Below the pieces are notes generated by a model. The model made no database searches, was not told the origin of the DNA, and saw only the letters and a program-made list of their open reading frames with translations. From Pseudo-nitzschia pungens (Eukaryota > Bacillariophyta > Bacillariophyceae > Bacillariales > Bacillariaceae), in contig CM074760.1 of assembly GCA_037355855.1 (NCBI GenBank), positions 2,658,501 to 2,722,500 of the forward strand: DNA of 64,000 nucleotides, in the 5' to 3' direction. Each line of letters starts with the position of its first letter. Position 1 is the first letter of the stretch. Below, piece after piece: positions 9,787 to 20,180 of the stretch. The translations under genes were made by a program, and so were the position numbers.

Positions 9787-12279
9787 ATGGCGGTAGCCGC
9801 AGGCATGGGGTGCCGACGCTCGGTTCGATCCGTGAGAGGAAAAACGATCCGGATCACCGCATTGGTGATCTCGCTCGCGCCAATAATACTAATGACAATG
9901 ACAATGACAATTTCGATGCCGATGCCGATGTTGCTGCTTCTTCTTCCGCGGTTTCACGAGGCACTCTCGCCGGCGCAGCGCCGCGAACTCGTCCTTCGGT
10001 CCCGGATCCGAACCGGGATGCGCCTCTCGGGGGAGGCCGGGCGCAACATCACCGCTGCCGAAGAAGCCTGCGCGGTCTGGGAAAAGGTTCTGCGGCCACG
10101 ACAAAACCGGAGCCGCAACGAAAACGACAACGAAAACGAAAACGACAACAACGGTGGAATGTCACCCGACGTCCTCGCGCTGTCCAGGACGCTGTACGCT
10201 TCTTGTCTCGTGCGGGTGGGCCGCGATGCGGAGGCCGTGGCGGTGTACGACTCGTGCCTGGAGGACTGCTGCCGCAACGCTGCCAGAGAAGGAGCAAACA
10301 ACGAAGCATCTTCCGCCGGATCGAGGGAAACGGGAACAGCGACGGCAACGTCAACGTCAACGTCAACAGCGACGTGGAGGCTGTCCAAGGCCCGGTGCCT
10401 CCAGCGCTTGCTCCGGTATTCGTCCGCCGCGGTCGAATACGAAAGGGTCGTTGCCGATCTGCGCCACGGCACGTCTTCGTCGTCATCTTCGTCGTCGTCA
10501 TCTTCGTCCGCGTCCGCGTCCGGGTTGGCGTCCACCGCAACGACTCGGGACGACCGAACCGAGGCCAAGTTGGGGGCCGCGACGTGCATTCTGCGAAGCA
10601 CCGGCGACGTCCCGCGTGCCCGGCGTGTCCTGGACGACGAGTCCGACGAGAGTGGCGGTGGCGGTGGCAACGACAACGACAACGACGACGCATCTCTGTC
10701 GGAGCGATCGGCACGATTGTTGTCCATCGCGCTCGGGTATCTGGAAACGGGAGCGACGCGGGAAACGATAGAGCAACTGAAGGACGCACTCGACAACGGC
10801 ACGGGGGACGATGCCAGCACGCGGCCTTGCTTTTTGTTGTATCGATGGATCCTCGGGGCTCTGGAGGAAGCCGACGTCGAAGTCCAGGTCGATGCCAAAG
10901 CCAAAACCGAAGCCGAAACCGAAATCCGCCACGATCGTCCTCGCTCCGACAGCGAACCAGCAGCGACGTTGGCAATGACCCCCGAACAGCTCTTTCTGGA
11001 GCTCATTCGCATCAACACGTCACCACTGGACGATCCCCATCTCTTGCGATTGGACGACAAAATCCAGCTCCACCAGTTGCTGACCCACAACAACAACAAC
11101 AACAATGGGACAACGTGGCCCTCCTACTGGCCGGAAGGGATCGTCCTGCCCGATGCACTTCGCGGGAACGAAAGCAGGAACGAAATCCTCCGATTGATGA
11201 CACGGCAGACCGGTGACAAACCGACCACATCGCGGCTCTGGATCTCCAAGACCCGGGCCGGATACGGCTCCCACGGGAACCAGATCCTGACCACCGCCGA
11301 AGCGGAGGAAACCGTCCGTGCAGCAGCCACCAAAGCAGTCGAACAGCACCGTGGTCGAGAGACTCTGTCTTCTAGAGCTGCGGGTGCTGCTGCGGGTGCT
11401 TCTTCTTCTTCTTTTGCTACTGGTGCTGTGGAACAGGAACGGGGAGAATCCTTTCTGCTCCAGCAAATGGTGGATCCTCTCGTGCTGTTGCGCGGGTTCA
11501 AATTCTCGTTGCGAATCTACGTGGTGGTATTTTCGCTCGACGAGGCCTACATTTCGTCCAAGGGATTGGTCAAGCTGGCCTCGAGGCCACTGGTTGGGAA
11601 CAACAACGAAGAACCTACCCCAGAACACTTCGATCCGCTCGATCCCTCGATGCACATGACCAACTCGGGGCGGGAAACACGAATGGAGCAGGAAGATCTC
11701 GACGTTTTGTGGAACGAATTGGACCGAGCCGCGGGCGGCAACGACGAAAGCGGGAGCGGAGGCGAACCCCACAGCGACGGGGACAAAACAACCACGGTGT
11801 CGGACAACGGCGGTCCGCCCTCGTCGGAGTTGTGGAGCAAGATTCGTCGCGTGGCGGCGGACGTGGTGCTGGTTCGGTATCCGGAGCGAACCTCCGGTCT
11901 CGAACGACGCGACCCGGATCCTTCCGAGCGGGAGGAGCAACGGCGAGTGTGGGGGGAGCGGCGCACCGAGTGGGGGATTCCCAAGATATTGGGACTGGAT
12001 TTCGTGATCCAAGACGGACGCGAACCGGTGCCGTGGCTGGTGGAAGTCAATCGATTTCCGGGTCTGGAGCCGCGCGATGCGGCGGATCGCGCCATCAAGT
12101 ACCGAGTGGTGGGAGATGCCTGGAAAAAGGCATCGGAGCTGCGGCGACAACGACAACTCGGGGAGCTGTCTTGGGGTGGGACCGAAAGTGCTGTTGGTTT
12201 TGACGATGCGCTGTTCGACCTCCTTTCCGCAAACGGCGGAGACGATTCGGATTCGTCCCTAGAACGACTTGAATTCTGA
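9787..12279 (+). CDS. Tubulin-tyrosine-ligase-like (TTL/ATP-grasp) protein with N-terminal hydrophobic leader
   Basis: ATG at 9787 (MAVAAGMG) gives 830 residues; it follows a ga-rich tract. Residues about 20-55 form a hydrophobic leader (ITALVISLAPIILMTMT... MLLLLLPRF), so the protein probably enters the secretory system or is membrane anchored. The middle third (about 60-400) is helical, Ala/Arg-rich and interrupted by Ser and Asn/Asp runs; it looks TPR-like but this is weak. The C-terminal half has the TTL ATP-grasp pattern: LWISKTRAGYGSHGN, LLQQMVDPLVLLRGFKFSLRIYVVV, HMTNSG, then KILGLDFVIQDGREP and WLVEVNRFPGLEP (Mg-binding Glu-x-Asn). Family role: ATP-dependent amino-acid ligation to tubulin or other proteins. 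The substrate is unknown. A luminal leader is unusual for a cytosolic modifier. Confidence 0.8.
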   Translation: MAVAAGMGCRRSVRSVRGKTIRITALVISLAPIILMTMTMTISMPMPMLLLLLPRFHEALSPAQRRELVLRSRIRTGMRLSGEAGRNITAAEEACAVWEKVLRPRQNRSRNENDNENENDNNGGMSPDVLALSRTLYASCLVRVGRDAEAVAVYDSCLEDCCRNAAREGANNEASSAGSRETGTATATSTSTSTATWRLSKARCLQRLLRYSSAAVEYERVVADLRHGTSSSSSSSSSSSSASASGLASTATTRDDRTEAKLGAATCILRSTGDVPRARRVLDDESDESGGGGGNDNDNDDASLSERSARLLSIALGYLETGATRETIEQLKDALDNGTGDDASTRPCFLLYRWILGALEEADVEVQVDAKAKTEAETEIRHDRPRSDSEPAATLAMTPEQLFLELIRINTSPLDDPHLLRLDDKIQLHQLLTHNNNNNNGTTWPSYWPEGIVLPDALRGNESRNEILRLMTRQTGDKPTTSRLWISKTRAGYGSHGNQILTTAEAEETVRAAATKAVEQHRGRETLSSRAAGAAAGASSSSFATGAVEQERGESFLLQQMVDPLVLLRGFKFSLRIYVVVFSLDEAYISSKGLVKLASRPLVGNNNEEPTPEHFDPLDPSMHMTNSGRETRMEQEDLDVLWNELDRAAGGNDESGSGGEPHSDGDKTTTVSDNGGPPSSELWSKIRRVAADVVLVRYPERTSGLERRDPDPSEREEQRRVWGERRTEWGIPKILGLDFVIQDGREPVPWLVEVNRFPGLEPRDAADRAIKYRVVGDAWKKASELRRQRQLGELSWGGTESAVGFDDALFDLLSANGGDDSDSSLERLEF

Positions 12280-12520
12280 AGAAAGAGAGTGAGAGCGAGA
12301 GAGAGGCAAACACCATGGTTCTCTCTGCGTGAACAAATGCGGGGGGCGAAATTGCACTATCGGATTATTCGCGGGGATTCATTGGGAACGATTCCCTAGT
12401 GTTCTCTAATATTTGGAATACTTCGATTACGTCATGACAAATTGTGAAACAGAGAATATCCAAGCCGATGGGGTATAGTTGTCAAAAAGATCAAATCGCA
12501 TCGCGTTGTTGTCCTCATTG

Positions 12521-13504
12521 TCACTTGTCACTCTTGTTCGCGTGCAAATACTCAGCGAATTCTTCTTTGTAGCTATCGTGCCATCGACTCAAGGGAGGTC
12601 GATCCATCGTGATATCTTGCATGGTCCACGTCATGCGCAAGTTGTCGGTGTTGCGGTCCACATCGTTGTCCGGACAAACAATATAGAATCGTCCCTTGTC
12701 GAGTTCTTCGATCATGAAATCAATGACTTGCTTGGGCATCCACGCCCCGCTCGCCGGTTTGTTTTCGTGAAAAAAGACCGAATCGGGATCGAATTCCTTT
12801 TCCCTTCCCTCCGCGAGGGCTTCGCTGCGGCTGTTTTTTAGCAGAATGCTTGTATTGACCCAACCCGGAATCAACAGGGCGGCACGGAGTTTTCCGTTGC
12901 AAGAGTTTCTCAGCTCGTGCTCCAGCCCCTCGGTGTAGCACTTGAGAGCCGCCTTTGACACGTTGTAGGGAAGATTCCCGGGAGGCATCGTAATTCCTTG
13001 CTTGGAACCAGTGTTCACGACGATGCCCTCCTCGTCCGCTTGCTTCATTTTTGGCAAAAACGCTGCGCACCCCTGAACCGGACCGTAGAAATTCGTGTCC
13101 AGTGTGCGCCTCATGGTATCCGTGCTGGACGCTGCCAACGATCCTCCCTCTGCCACAGAGGGCTGGATTCCCGCATTGTTGAACAAAAAATGACATTTTC
13201 CGCCTCTTTCAAACACTTCGTTGGCGAGATCCTTCATTGCCTGCTCATCCGAAACGTCTACGACTCGTCCCTTGATGGTTGGGATGGGATCGGCACCACG
13301 TCTCGCCGCGGCGCATCGCTTCTGAACGAGAGCGGTAGCATCTTTTAGCTCTTCCACATCGTTGTCGATCATCCAAATATTCATTCCTCTCGATGCAAAC
13401 TCGAGTGCTGCCGCACGTCCAATGCCGGACGATGCTCCCGTGACCACCGCTGTCTTCCCGGGCTTGAGAATAGAAGAACTACAGTAACCCACCAGTGAAG
13501 TCAT
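12521..13504 (-). CDS. Classical short-chain dehydrogenase/reductase (SDR)
   Basis: A 327-residue NAD(P)-dependent oxidoreductase. TGASSGIG at residues 22-29 binds the cofactor. FLFNNAGIQPS is the NNAG motif, VVNTGSKQG holds the catalytic Ser region, and YNVSKAALKCY holds the Tyr-x-x-x-Lys pair. PGWVNTSIL follows, as in classical SDRs that bind substrate after the PGxVxT turn. No presequence is obvious, so it is probably cytosolic. The asparagine/aspartate in the MIDNDVEEL strand suggests NAD preference over NADP, which is inference. The gene converges on the TTL-like gene with 241 bp between stops. The substrate is not identifiable. Confidence 0.9.
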   Translation of the reverse strand: MTSLVGYCSSSILKPGKTAVVTGASSGIGRAAALEFASRGMNIWMIDNDVEELKDATALVQKRCAAARRGADPIPTIKGRVVDVSDEQAMKDLANEVFERGGKCHFLFNNAGIQPSVAEGGSLAASSTDTMRRTLDTNFYGPVQGCAAFLPKMKQADEEGIVVNTGSKQGITMPPGNLPYNVSKAALKCYTEGLEHELRNSCNGKLRAALLIPGWVNTSILLKNSRSEALAEGREKEFDPDSVFFHENKPASGAWMPKQVIDFMIEELDKGRFYIVCPDNDVDRNTDNLRMTWTMQDITMDRPPLSRWHDSYKEEFAEYLHANKSDK

Positions 13505-14010
13505 GGTCTTTCTTGGCTACGTGAAATGTATCAAGCTGTCTTCGGCTCTAAGCACAACATCCGTTGTGCGTTGCTGAGTACCAGGTGTCTTGCATCGTAA
13601 CCGTTATCGAATCTTCCCATCTGGAATCTGGACAAAGGCATGTCAAATGCGGCTTTTCGCTAAAGAAATGACGGAATCCAGAATCCAGAATGCAGGATGC
13701 AGTTGGTTGGACTGACAGAAAATCGGGTCTCGAGATTGATAGTTACAAACACGACTGAACATAGATAAAAAGGATCTTGTGTATCTTCTTGTAAAAACGA
13801 AAATGGGAATAAGCCCCGAACAGTAAAGGTTTTGACGGGAATGAAATCCATCACGTCACAACAACATAATTATCGTACTTTTCATTATTGTCGGAAGCAG
13901 CAGGTCTCATTTTCATAGAGAGCAACTCTTCATATTTCTACCATCGTGTTCGGCCTCATCAATTTTGGCATCAAACTCAACGAATCACTAGAAAACCCGT
14001 TCTCGTTGTC
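13505..14010. other. Intergenic spacer between divergent SDR and RING genes
   Basis: About 500 bp, AT-rich, no gene seen. An open frame continues upstream of 14011 to 13888 but contains no ATG. Confidence 0.5.
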
Positions 14011-14730
14011 ATGGGTTCCCCTGAAACCGTACTTGCCTTCGTTATTCATATTGCGCTGAAGGCGGGTTGTATTTATTTCGGAGCCCATTATGGTGCTGCC
14101 GACAAGAACGCTAGTGAAAATGAAAGTAAGAGTAAGAATGACGATGCCATCTACATCGATACCGAGAGGACAGTCGAGATTGTAAATTCAAATCGTAGTG
14201 AAACCCCAAACGATAAAGGGGATAGATTGGCATCGATACAAAGCCGCCTCGTATTTCAAGAGGTGATTTTTTTGCCGTCCAAAGAAAATGGCAAGACATG
14301 CCTACAGCAAAACAAGCCGTCACAAAGAGTACGAAAGGGAATTGCGTGCAACGACGACGGCGACGACGAAGATAGCATAACCGACAAACGCGGAAGCAGG
14401 CAAGATGCAAGCAGCAGCATCCAGTCCTTGCTCACGTCGATTCGTCTGCTTGTTTACTTCCGTGATAAAGGTGTATCTGTTCAAGCGAACAAACACGAAG
14501 AAATGGCATCAAAGGCAGCATTGAAGGATCAATCGTACTGTACCATTTGCCTTGAGGATTACTCGGTGGGTGATATTGTGGTTCGACTGAAAAACAATGT
14601 CGCCGGTGATACCCGTGCTTGCAACCATTGCTTCCACGAAAGTTGTATTCTTGAATGGCTCAAAGACCATGATAAATGCCCCTTGTGTCGAATCGACATG
14701 ATGAACAGCGGGGTGTACAATAATCTATAA
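14011..14730 (+). CDS. Membrane RING-H2 protein, first of a tandem pair
   Basis: The first in-frame ATG is 14011 (MGSPETVLAF), giving 239 residues. One hydrophobic segment at about residues 5-27 (VLAFVIHIALKAGCIYFGAHYG) suggests a membrane anchor or uncleaved signal. A charged, low-complexity linker follows. A C-terminal RING-H2 finger spans residues about 177-228: C-x2-C at YCTICLED, then CNHCFHESC, ILEWLKDHDKCPLC, a C3H2C3 ligand order. Family role: E3 ubiquitin ligase. SIQSRLVFQE in the linker and ALKDQSYCTIC before the RING are shared with the next gene, so the two are tandem duplicates with a diverged middle. Confidence 0.85.
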   Translation: MGSPETVLAFVIHIALKAGCIYFGAHYGAADKNASENESKSKNDDAIYIDTERTVEIVNSNRSETPNDKGDRLASIQSRLVFQEVIFLPSKENGKTCLQQNKPSQRVRKGIACNDDGDDEDSITDKRGSRQDASSSIQSLLTSIRLLVYFRDKGVSVQANKHEEMASKAALKDQSYCTICLEDYSVGDIVVRLKNNVAGDTRACNHCFHESCILEWLKDHDKCPLCRIDMMNSGVYNNL

Positions 14731-15588
14731 TACTGTTTGTCATGACGTGAAAATCTATCTTTTCTCCTCGGAGGAAATAAGCATCGTCCAAAAAGATAGA
14801 AATAGTTAGAAATTCAACTCAAAAGTTGCAAGTAAGGTTACTACGGAACCAAATTTGAATATGTGAAACTGTTACCGTTCTCGTTTTTAATCGTGTTGGC
14901 ATGTTGTATGTATATAACACCTCTCAACTCTTATTAAAAGAAACGGAATTTAAAAAAAAAAAAATAGAATTGATGAGAGGTCGAAAAATAACAATCGTTT
15001 GTTCCCTTTCCTTACAGTCATACCACTAGCCATGCGTAACCTTACTCGTACGCCAGAATCTAGAACATTCGAACGAGAGTGTTAAAAACACAATGTAATC
15101 GTAAATGTTCTTATCTTAAAATTGACACAAGTTTCAATCGAAGTTTCAATTTTCGACCTCTACGATGGTCAAAGAATTTGTATTGTAAAAAAAAAAATGG
15201 AAGTAAGACTTAAAAGTGTAGAACTGTTCTGTTCATTGAAGGTTAATTACTCACTGGTACGGTACCTGCTGTATTACCGTACAGTACTCAGTAGTTATCT
15301 CTGGAACCGTGACTGAAAACATTTAGGATGCACTTTCATTTCATTACTGTATTGGTATTGGTACGAGTTCTCGTAATCGTACTTCCTGTCCGAATGGCTC
15401 AGACAATTTGCTCGAAATTTACAAATAATAATAATATTCAATCAATGTAACAAGGCATGCAGGATACGTTATCACACTGCCTTGTCAACGTTCTGGTTTA
15501 GCAATCAAAAAAGAATTCCTCACAAACGCCACAGATAACCTATCGAACACTACCGCCGTCTTCGTCGTCGCAACATTTCGGATTCAAT
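14731..15588. other. Intergenic spacer between the two RING genes
   Basis: AT-rich, with gtaaggttac at about 14832, gtaaccttactcg words near 15040, and an A12 run at 14953. No gene seen. Confidence 0.5.
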
Positions 15589-16545
15589 ATGATGTGTGAT
15601 TATGGTGATTGTTTTATTTCTAAACTTACCGTTGCGTTTTGCGCTTCTCTCGCCTTTCTTTTGTGCTGCTACTGCAGCAATACAAATAACACTACTGGCG
15701 GAACCTGGGCCAATTCAACTCTGAACTCCGGGTTATCTCCCCATAGACCGGCAAGGGCTTTCCGTACTACAAATAATAATACTTACAGCGGAACCGGGGC
15801 CAATTCAACTCAGAACCCCGGGTTACCTCCCCAAACAGATGCATGGGATTTCCGTCAAATCAGCAGAGAGGAGGAATCGATCCAAGAGGAGGAAGCCACA
15901 CGAGAGGCTAGTCGATCAGACTTAATCCGAAGCCGCCTAGTGTTTCAGAAACTGCTATCGCTGAAGTCCAAAGACGAAGAAAAGGACAATCCATCGAGAA
16001 AAAGCAGCCAACGAAAAAACAAAAAGAAAAAAAAGGCAAGAAAAGACCATTCCGTATCGCTCTCGTCAGACGGAAACACCGAGGAAGATAGCAAGAGCAA
16101 GGGCAATCCGTCGAGAAAAAACCGCGTTGCGTCCAAAGAAAATGAACGCGAGAAAAAACGACACAGAACCATACCAGAAGGCAATTCGGAATCGACCGAC
16201 CCGTCATCGCTCGCGACAGACGGGAACACCGACAAAGTTCGCGAGAGCAAAAAAGCCACCTCAAACAGTAGGACGCGGTTACATGTATTTTTCCACAACG
16301 AGGACATTTCGGTGCCAACAGAGAAGCTTGAGAAGAAGATATCCCAGAAGGCTCTGAAAGACCAAACATGCTGCAGCATCTGTTTACAAGAATTTGAGGT
16401 GGGGGACGTTATAGTTCGACTAAAAAGCAATACTCCCGGTGACTTTTGCAACCATTGCTTTCACGAAGATTGTATCATTGAATGGCTACAAAGCAACGAC
16501 GAGTGTCCTGTGTGCCGAATTGACATGATCAGCAGCAACGTGTAA
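15589..16545 (+). CDS. Membrane RING-H2 protein, second of a tandem pair
   Basis: 318 residues from ATG 15589. A hydrophobic segment at about residues 11-30 (KLTVAFCASLAFLLCCYC) is a signal or anchor. An internal duplication follows: NTTGGTWANSTLNSGLSP and a second copy reading TYSGTGANSTQNPGLPP about 30 residues later. A Lys/Ser/Arg-rich linker (roughly 110-230) contains IRSRLVFQKLLSLKSK, matching the neighbour. The C-terminal RING-H2 (about 262-310) reads CCSICLQEFEVGD, CNHCFHEDC, IIEWLQSNDECPVC. It is a probable E3 ligase. The RING ends are highly similar between the paralogues while the linkers differ in length and composition. Confidence 0.86.
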   Translation: MMCDYGDCFISKLTVAFCASLAFLLCCYCSNTNNTTGGTWANSTLNSGLSPHRPARAFRTTNNNTYSGTGANSTQNPGLPPQTDAWDFRQISREEESIQEEEATREASRSDLIRSRLVFQKLLSLKSKDEEKDNPSRKSSQRKNKKKKKARKDHSVSLSSDGNTEEDSKSKGNPSRKNRVASKENEREKKRHRTIPEGNSESTDPSSLATDGNTDKVRESKKATSNSRTRLHVFFHNEDISVPTEKLEKKISQKALKDQTCCSICLQEFEVGDVIVRLKSNTPGDFCNHCFHEDCIIEWLQSNDECPVCRIDMISSNV

Positions 16546-17511
16546 ACGAACCTACTCTACCAATTGAATGTCCGTCCTTTCTCTCGGCATGGCAAACGGC
16601 GGTCTGGGATATCGCAGGCATTCCGTGAAAATTTGCCGACTAATGTGTCACAATTCTATGTTACAACATATATTTCATTAACTTATTCAAAAGAAGCTCA
16701 GCATTACAAGAGGACTACTACTAGTAAGCATGTGTATTTTAAGCAAGTCGAAGCCATTGTTTGCTCGTTGTCTACGACTAGTATCGGGAAGCGATGATTC
16801 CACGGCTTCCGGTGCAGATAAAATTCATCGTTAGTGAATGTCCGCAATCTGCGTGGAATGAAGTGCACGTACTTCGTATGCAATAGGCAGTGGCAGCCTA
16901 TGAGAACTACTACGTGCTAGTAGGTAGTGCTTCTGCGGTACCTGGTCGCAAGCTCTCTAAAGTCCTGTTCGTCTGGGCCTTCGAGCCTTGAGAATAAAAA
17001 CAGCAGATGAGAATGAATTGAACCGTACGAAGTTAACTGGTACCTGGTACACGGAGGGAGCAAACATGGCCCTGGGACGTCAATGCAGATAAGAATAAGA
17101 CTTACCGGTAATTTACGGTAAGATTTAGGTAAGAATCGGAATGATTATTGTAACAGTCAGAATTACGAGAAGGTTACTCGTACGTACTATACTATTATTT
17201 ACTCGTACTACTATTTTTATTACGCGAGTTCAATCTTCTTTCTTGCGGGTTTCAAGCCAAAGTTAGACCTCTTCACTCGTCTCAAATAAGAGTTATTATG
17301 TGTGAGTTAGTTTTTAGGTTCGAAATTGAGAGTTAAATTCACTGAAAATTGCCTGAATTTTGGATTCTTGATTGTACGGGAATGGCATTCTGTTGTGATT
17401 GGATGAAAACTTACTGTATTTTTCTCAAGTGTTGGGGGAAGCATACGATGCGTAAACCACGCCATAACTCATTAGAGTTCTCGTAGCATCGATCGATCGC
17501 AAACTTTGATT
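16546..17511. other. Intergenic spacer between convergent genes
   Basis: Nearly 1 kb, AT-rich, no gene seen. It has dispersed cgtacttcgta and taccggtaatttacggtaag words. Confidence 0.5.
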
Positions 17512-19329
17512 TCATTGTGTTTGCTGTGCCGATGGCAATCGAGCACCGACAAAGATAAGCCCATCCGGAGGTGCCGGACGACCAACTATGGTTCGATTCC
17601 GCTTATCGATGAGCTCCAATAGGGCGTCCCTGCTCGCTTCGCTCTCCACGGTTCCGCTTGCGCCGGACGTTTTCTGCTCCGCCAGAGCCAAAAGCCGGAG
17701 GGACGCCTCCACCAAGAGACGCACCATCCGGCGAAGGAACCGATCTCCGACCAGTTCGATGCAGACGGCGGTGCGGGCTGCGGGTTGGTTTGCTTCGGAG
17801 CACGACGACGACGGCGGCGGCGGCTCGTATTGTACCAGTTTCGCCCGTGCGTGGTGCAGTATGCAGATCGTGTCGAGCGTTTTTACCTTTCCATAGGAAA
17901 CTCCAACGTAGTCAAGGGCTTTCCCTTCGAGCTGTCGCAACATCCCGTCCAGCAAAGCGACTTGTTGCTCGACTCTATCGGGTTTCCAGAAGCCTTTCAT
18001 CTTCTCGTTGCGTTCGCTCTCGCTTTCCCTCTCGGCCGCAACGTCGATTAGATAGACGTACGCTCGAGAGCAAGTCGAAAAGGTGGGATGGAAGGATTTC
18101 GAAACCTTTGCAATCTCGGTGATGCCGAGGGAGTCGGTCATCCTCGGTGTCGCACGGATCCGGTCCGCTAGGTAATCGCGGATTGCCGTTCCGGTGAGGT
18201 CCTTGCGGTGGGTGCGGAACCGGCAGACTTGTCCGATCGCGGAAACTCCGTGGTCGGTGCGGCCGGCCACCGGAAGGTCGGCCCACTTTATCCGAGGGGA
18301 AGCGGACGCTTTCTCTCTGCGCTCGTCCTGGTGCTTGTCGTCGGCAGCACCGGCAGGGTTGCTCGTGCCCTTTTGTTTGGCCTCGAGTTTTTCTTGTTTT
18401 CTGAGTCGCCTCTCGCGCTTTCTCTCGGCGTGGTTCTCCGCATCGGCGAGTGCCTCAGCCAGTGTTTGGGTCGTCTGGTCGTTGTTTTGTAGTTCCGTCA
18501 ACCATTCTTCCAGAGTCCGCTGGACCGACGGCCGGTCGAAATTTTTCAGCTGCGTCTGCCACCCGCAAAAGGCGTTGCCGTTGTACGCGACCCGCAGAAA
18601 AAAGTTTTGCATCTTTTCCGACTCGTTCGGATTCTTCGGAGGAATCCAGGCGAACTCGCTGGCGGCAACGGAAGCCGTTGTGGTCCCGGTATTGGTGCTG
18701 TCCCGGATGCTGGAACCGATAGGATCCGACTCGGTGTTGCCGGACATTGGTTTGTAGATTGGATCAAAGGAGTCTTCGTATCCGGACAACGACGCGGAAT
18801 GAAGACCAGTGGTCCCGTCACACTCTCGGTCGCTTTCCATCCCCACGAATGAGGATTGGGTGACCACGGGGGTCAGAATGGCGGAACGGGGACCGCAATT
18901 GCCATTCGTCCCGGATGCGGCAATCACCGATTGAACAACGAATTCGTTGCCGTCGAAGGGGTCTGCCTCCCACAATTCTCGGACGATTTGTTCGTCAAAG
19001 GCTTCGACGTATGGAATCTGGCGACGAAGGCTGCGTCTTTCGGGAGAAACCGCCTTGTTGTCACTGCGTTCCGTGCCGTCCACTCCGTTCTCTTCCGGAC
19101 TGGTGGTGAACGAGGCTTCTGTGACTCGGTTCTTTGCTGAGGGCACTGTCGATACTACGTGTACTGCCCGGGCCGCAGGTTTCGGAACTTGCAGAAAGCT
19201 ATCAACGGGATCCATCGGGAACAGCAACAATAGTCCGACAAGCAGGGAGACGGGTGCCAGAGAATCAATCGAACAGTGGAACAACACTCCAAAGATGCCC
19301 CACCAGAGCACTACGAATCCGAGCTTCAT
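17512..19329 (-). CDS. tRNA pseudouridine synthase, TruA/PUS1-3 family, long organelle-type N-terminus
   Basis: 605 residues from ATG 19327-19329. Isomerises uridine in the tRNA anticodon stem-loop region. The core starts near residue 243 (FFLRVAYNGNAFCGWQTQ, VQRTLEEWLTEL). The catalytic Asp359 lies in VAGRTDHGVSAIGQ. FHPTFSTCSRAYVYLI and LVGDRFLRRMVRLLVEASL are further TruA landmarks, and GRPAPPDGLIFVGA matches the family's C-terminus. Residues 1-50 are hydrophobic (FVVLWWGIFGVLF, LLVGLLLLF), ending VDSFLQVPK, which could be a signal peptide with a Phe-containing plastid motif; targeting is inferred. A 190-residue acidic/Ser-rich extension and a Lys/Glu insert (about 295-345) make it longer than typical TruA (about 270). 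Confidence 0.9.
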   Translation of the reverse strand: MKLGFVVLWWGIFGVLFHCSIDSLAPVSLLVGLLLLFPMDPVDSFLQVPKPAARAVHVVSTVPSAKNRVTEASFTTSPEENGVDGTERSDNKAVSPERRSLRRQIPYVEAFDEQIVRELWEADPFDGNEFVVQSVIAASGTNGNCGPRSAILTPVVTQSSFVGMESDRECDGTTGLHSASLSGYEDSFDPIYKPMSGNTESDPIGSSIRDSTNTGTTTASVAASEFAWIPPKNPNESEKMQNFFLRVAYNGNAFCGWQTQLKNFDRPSVQRTLEEWLTELQNNDQTTQTLAEALADAENHAERKRERRLRKQEKLEAKQKGTSNPAGAADDKHQDERREKASASPRIKWADLPVAGRTDHGVSAIGQVCRFRTHRKDLTGTAIRDYLADRIRATPRMTDSLGITEIAKVSKSFHPTFSTCSRAYVYLIDVAAERESESERNEKMKGFWKPDRVEQQVALLDGMLRQLEGKALDYVGVSYGKVKTLDTICILHHARAKLVQYEPPPPSSSCSEANQPAARTAVCIELVGDRFLRRMVRLLVEASLRLLALAEQKTSGASGTVESEASRDALLELIDKRNRTIVGRPAPPDGLIFVGARLPSAQQTQ

Positions 19330-20180
19330 GTTACGATTGATGGGCCGTAGAACAATCAGAATGAGGGGATTCGCGTCGTCATCATCGAATCCAATCCAAG
19401 GAGTTTCGGTCTTTCTATTACTGCGTATTAATTATTGTTGCGTGTATATCGTTGTTTTTGCTTGGCTCTGTTTGTTCATCTGTACAACACCAGGTAGTGC
19501 GGATTGTCTTCGTTACCAACATTGATTGATGAAAGAGCCTTCGCGAATGAGAAACGAGGAGATGAGCTCGTTGTGATGATTGCTGATTGTTGAGATGGTT
19601 CATTGCGTAAGATATCGATTCGTGGCATGCATTCCGATTTTGCATTTTGCGTGATGGGTGAGGTCAAACTGTCTGTCCGCTACATCTCATACTATAACTT
19701 ACCGTATCATACGTACGTACCAGACAGTAGACTAAAAATTGGTCAATAGATGATACTACTAGTAAATCTTACTAGCATCAAAAATTCAGAGAGGCAAGCA
19801 AGGAGATCATACTACTAGTATTAGTACTAGTAGTACTAGTGATAGCAACACAGCAAGACATTCAAAGTTGATCCAATACTCCTCCTCTTTGCGAGAATTG
19901 CTGGATTCAGTTTGAAGTTGGAGTCCGGTAATCGAACTCCACGAAGCTTAACATATAGTTTGTGCACGACAAATTACAAAATTAGTAGTATATACTAGTA
20001 GTACTACTTGTAGTCCTAGTCCTACTAGTAGTACTACTACTAGTACCTACCGAAAACAATTCTGATGGTTGCTTCCCCCCTTTGCAAACAGGATCGAGCT
20101 TAGACATAAGAAGGGTGTGTATGCGTTCCTGTATGGGTCGTCCCGTTCACAGCACTGCTCCTTTTTCCGAAGGTTTGCCC
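19330..20180. other. Intergenic spacer with ACTAGT-rich repeats
   Basis: No gene seen. Runs of tactagtagtactagt occur at about 19809-19846 and 19983-20047, a simple tri/hexanucleotide theme that also appears at 63030-63130. Confidence 0.6.
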
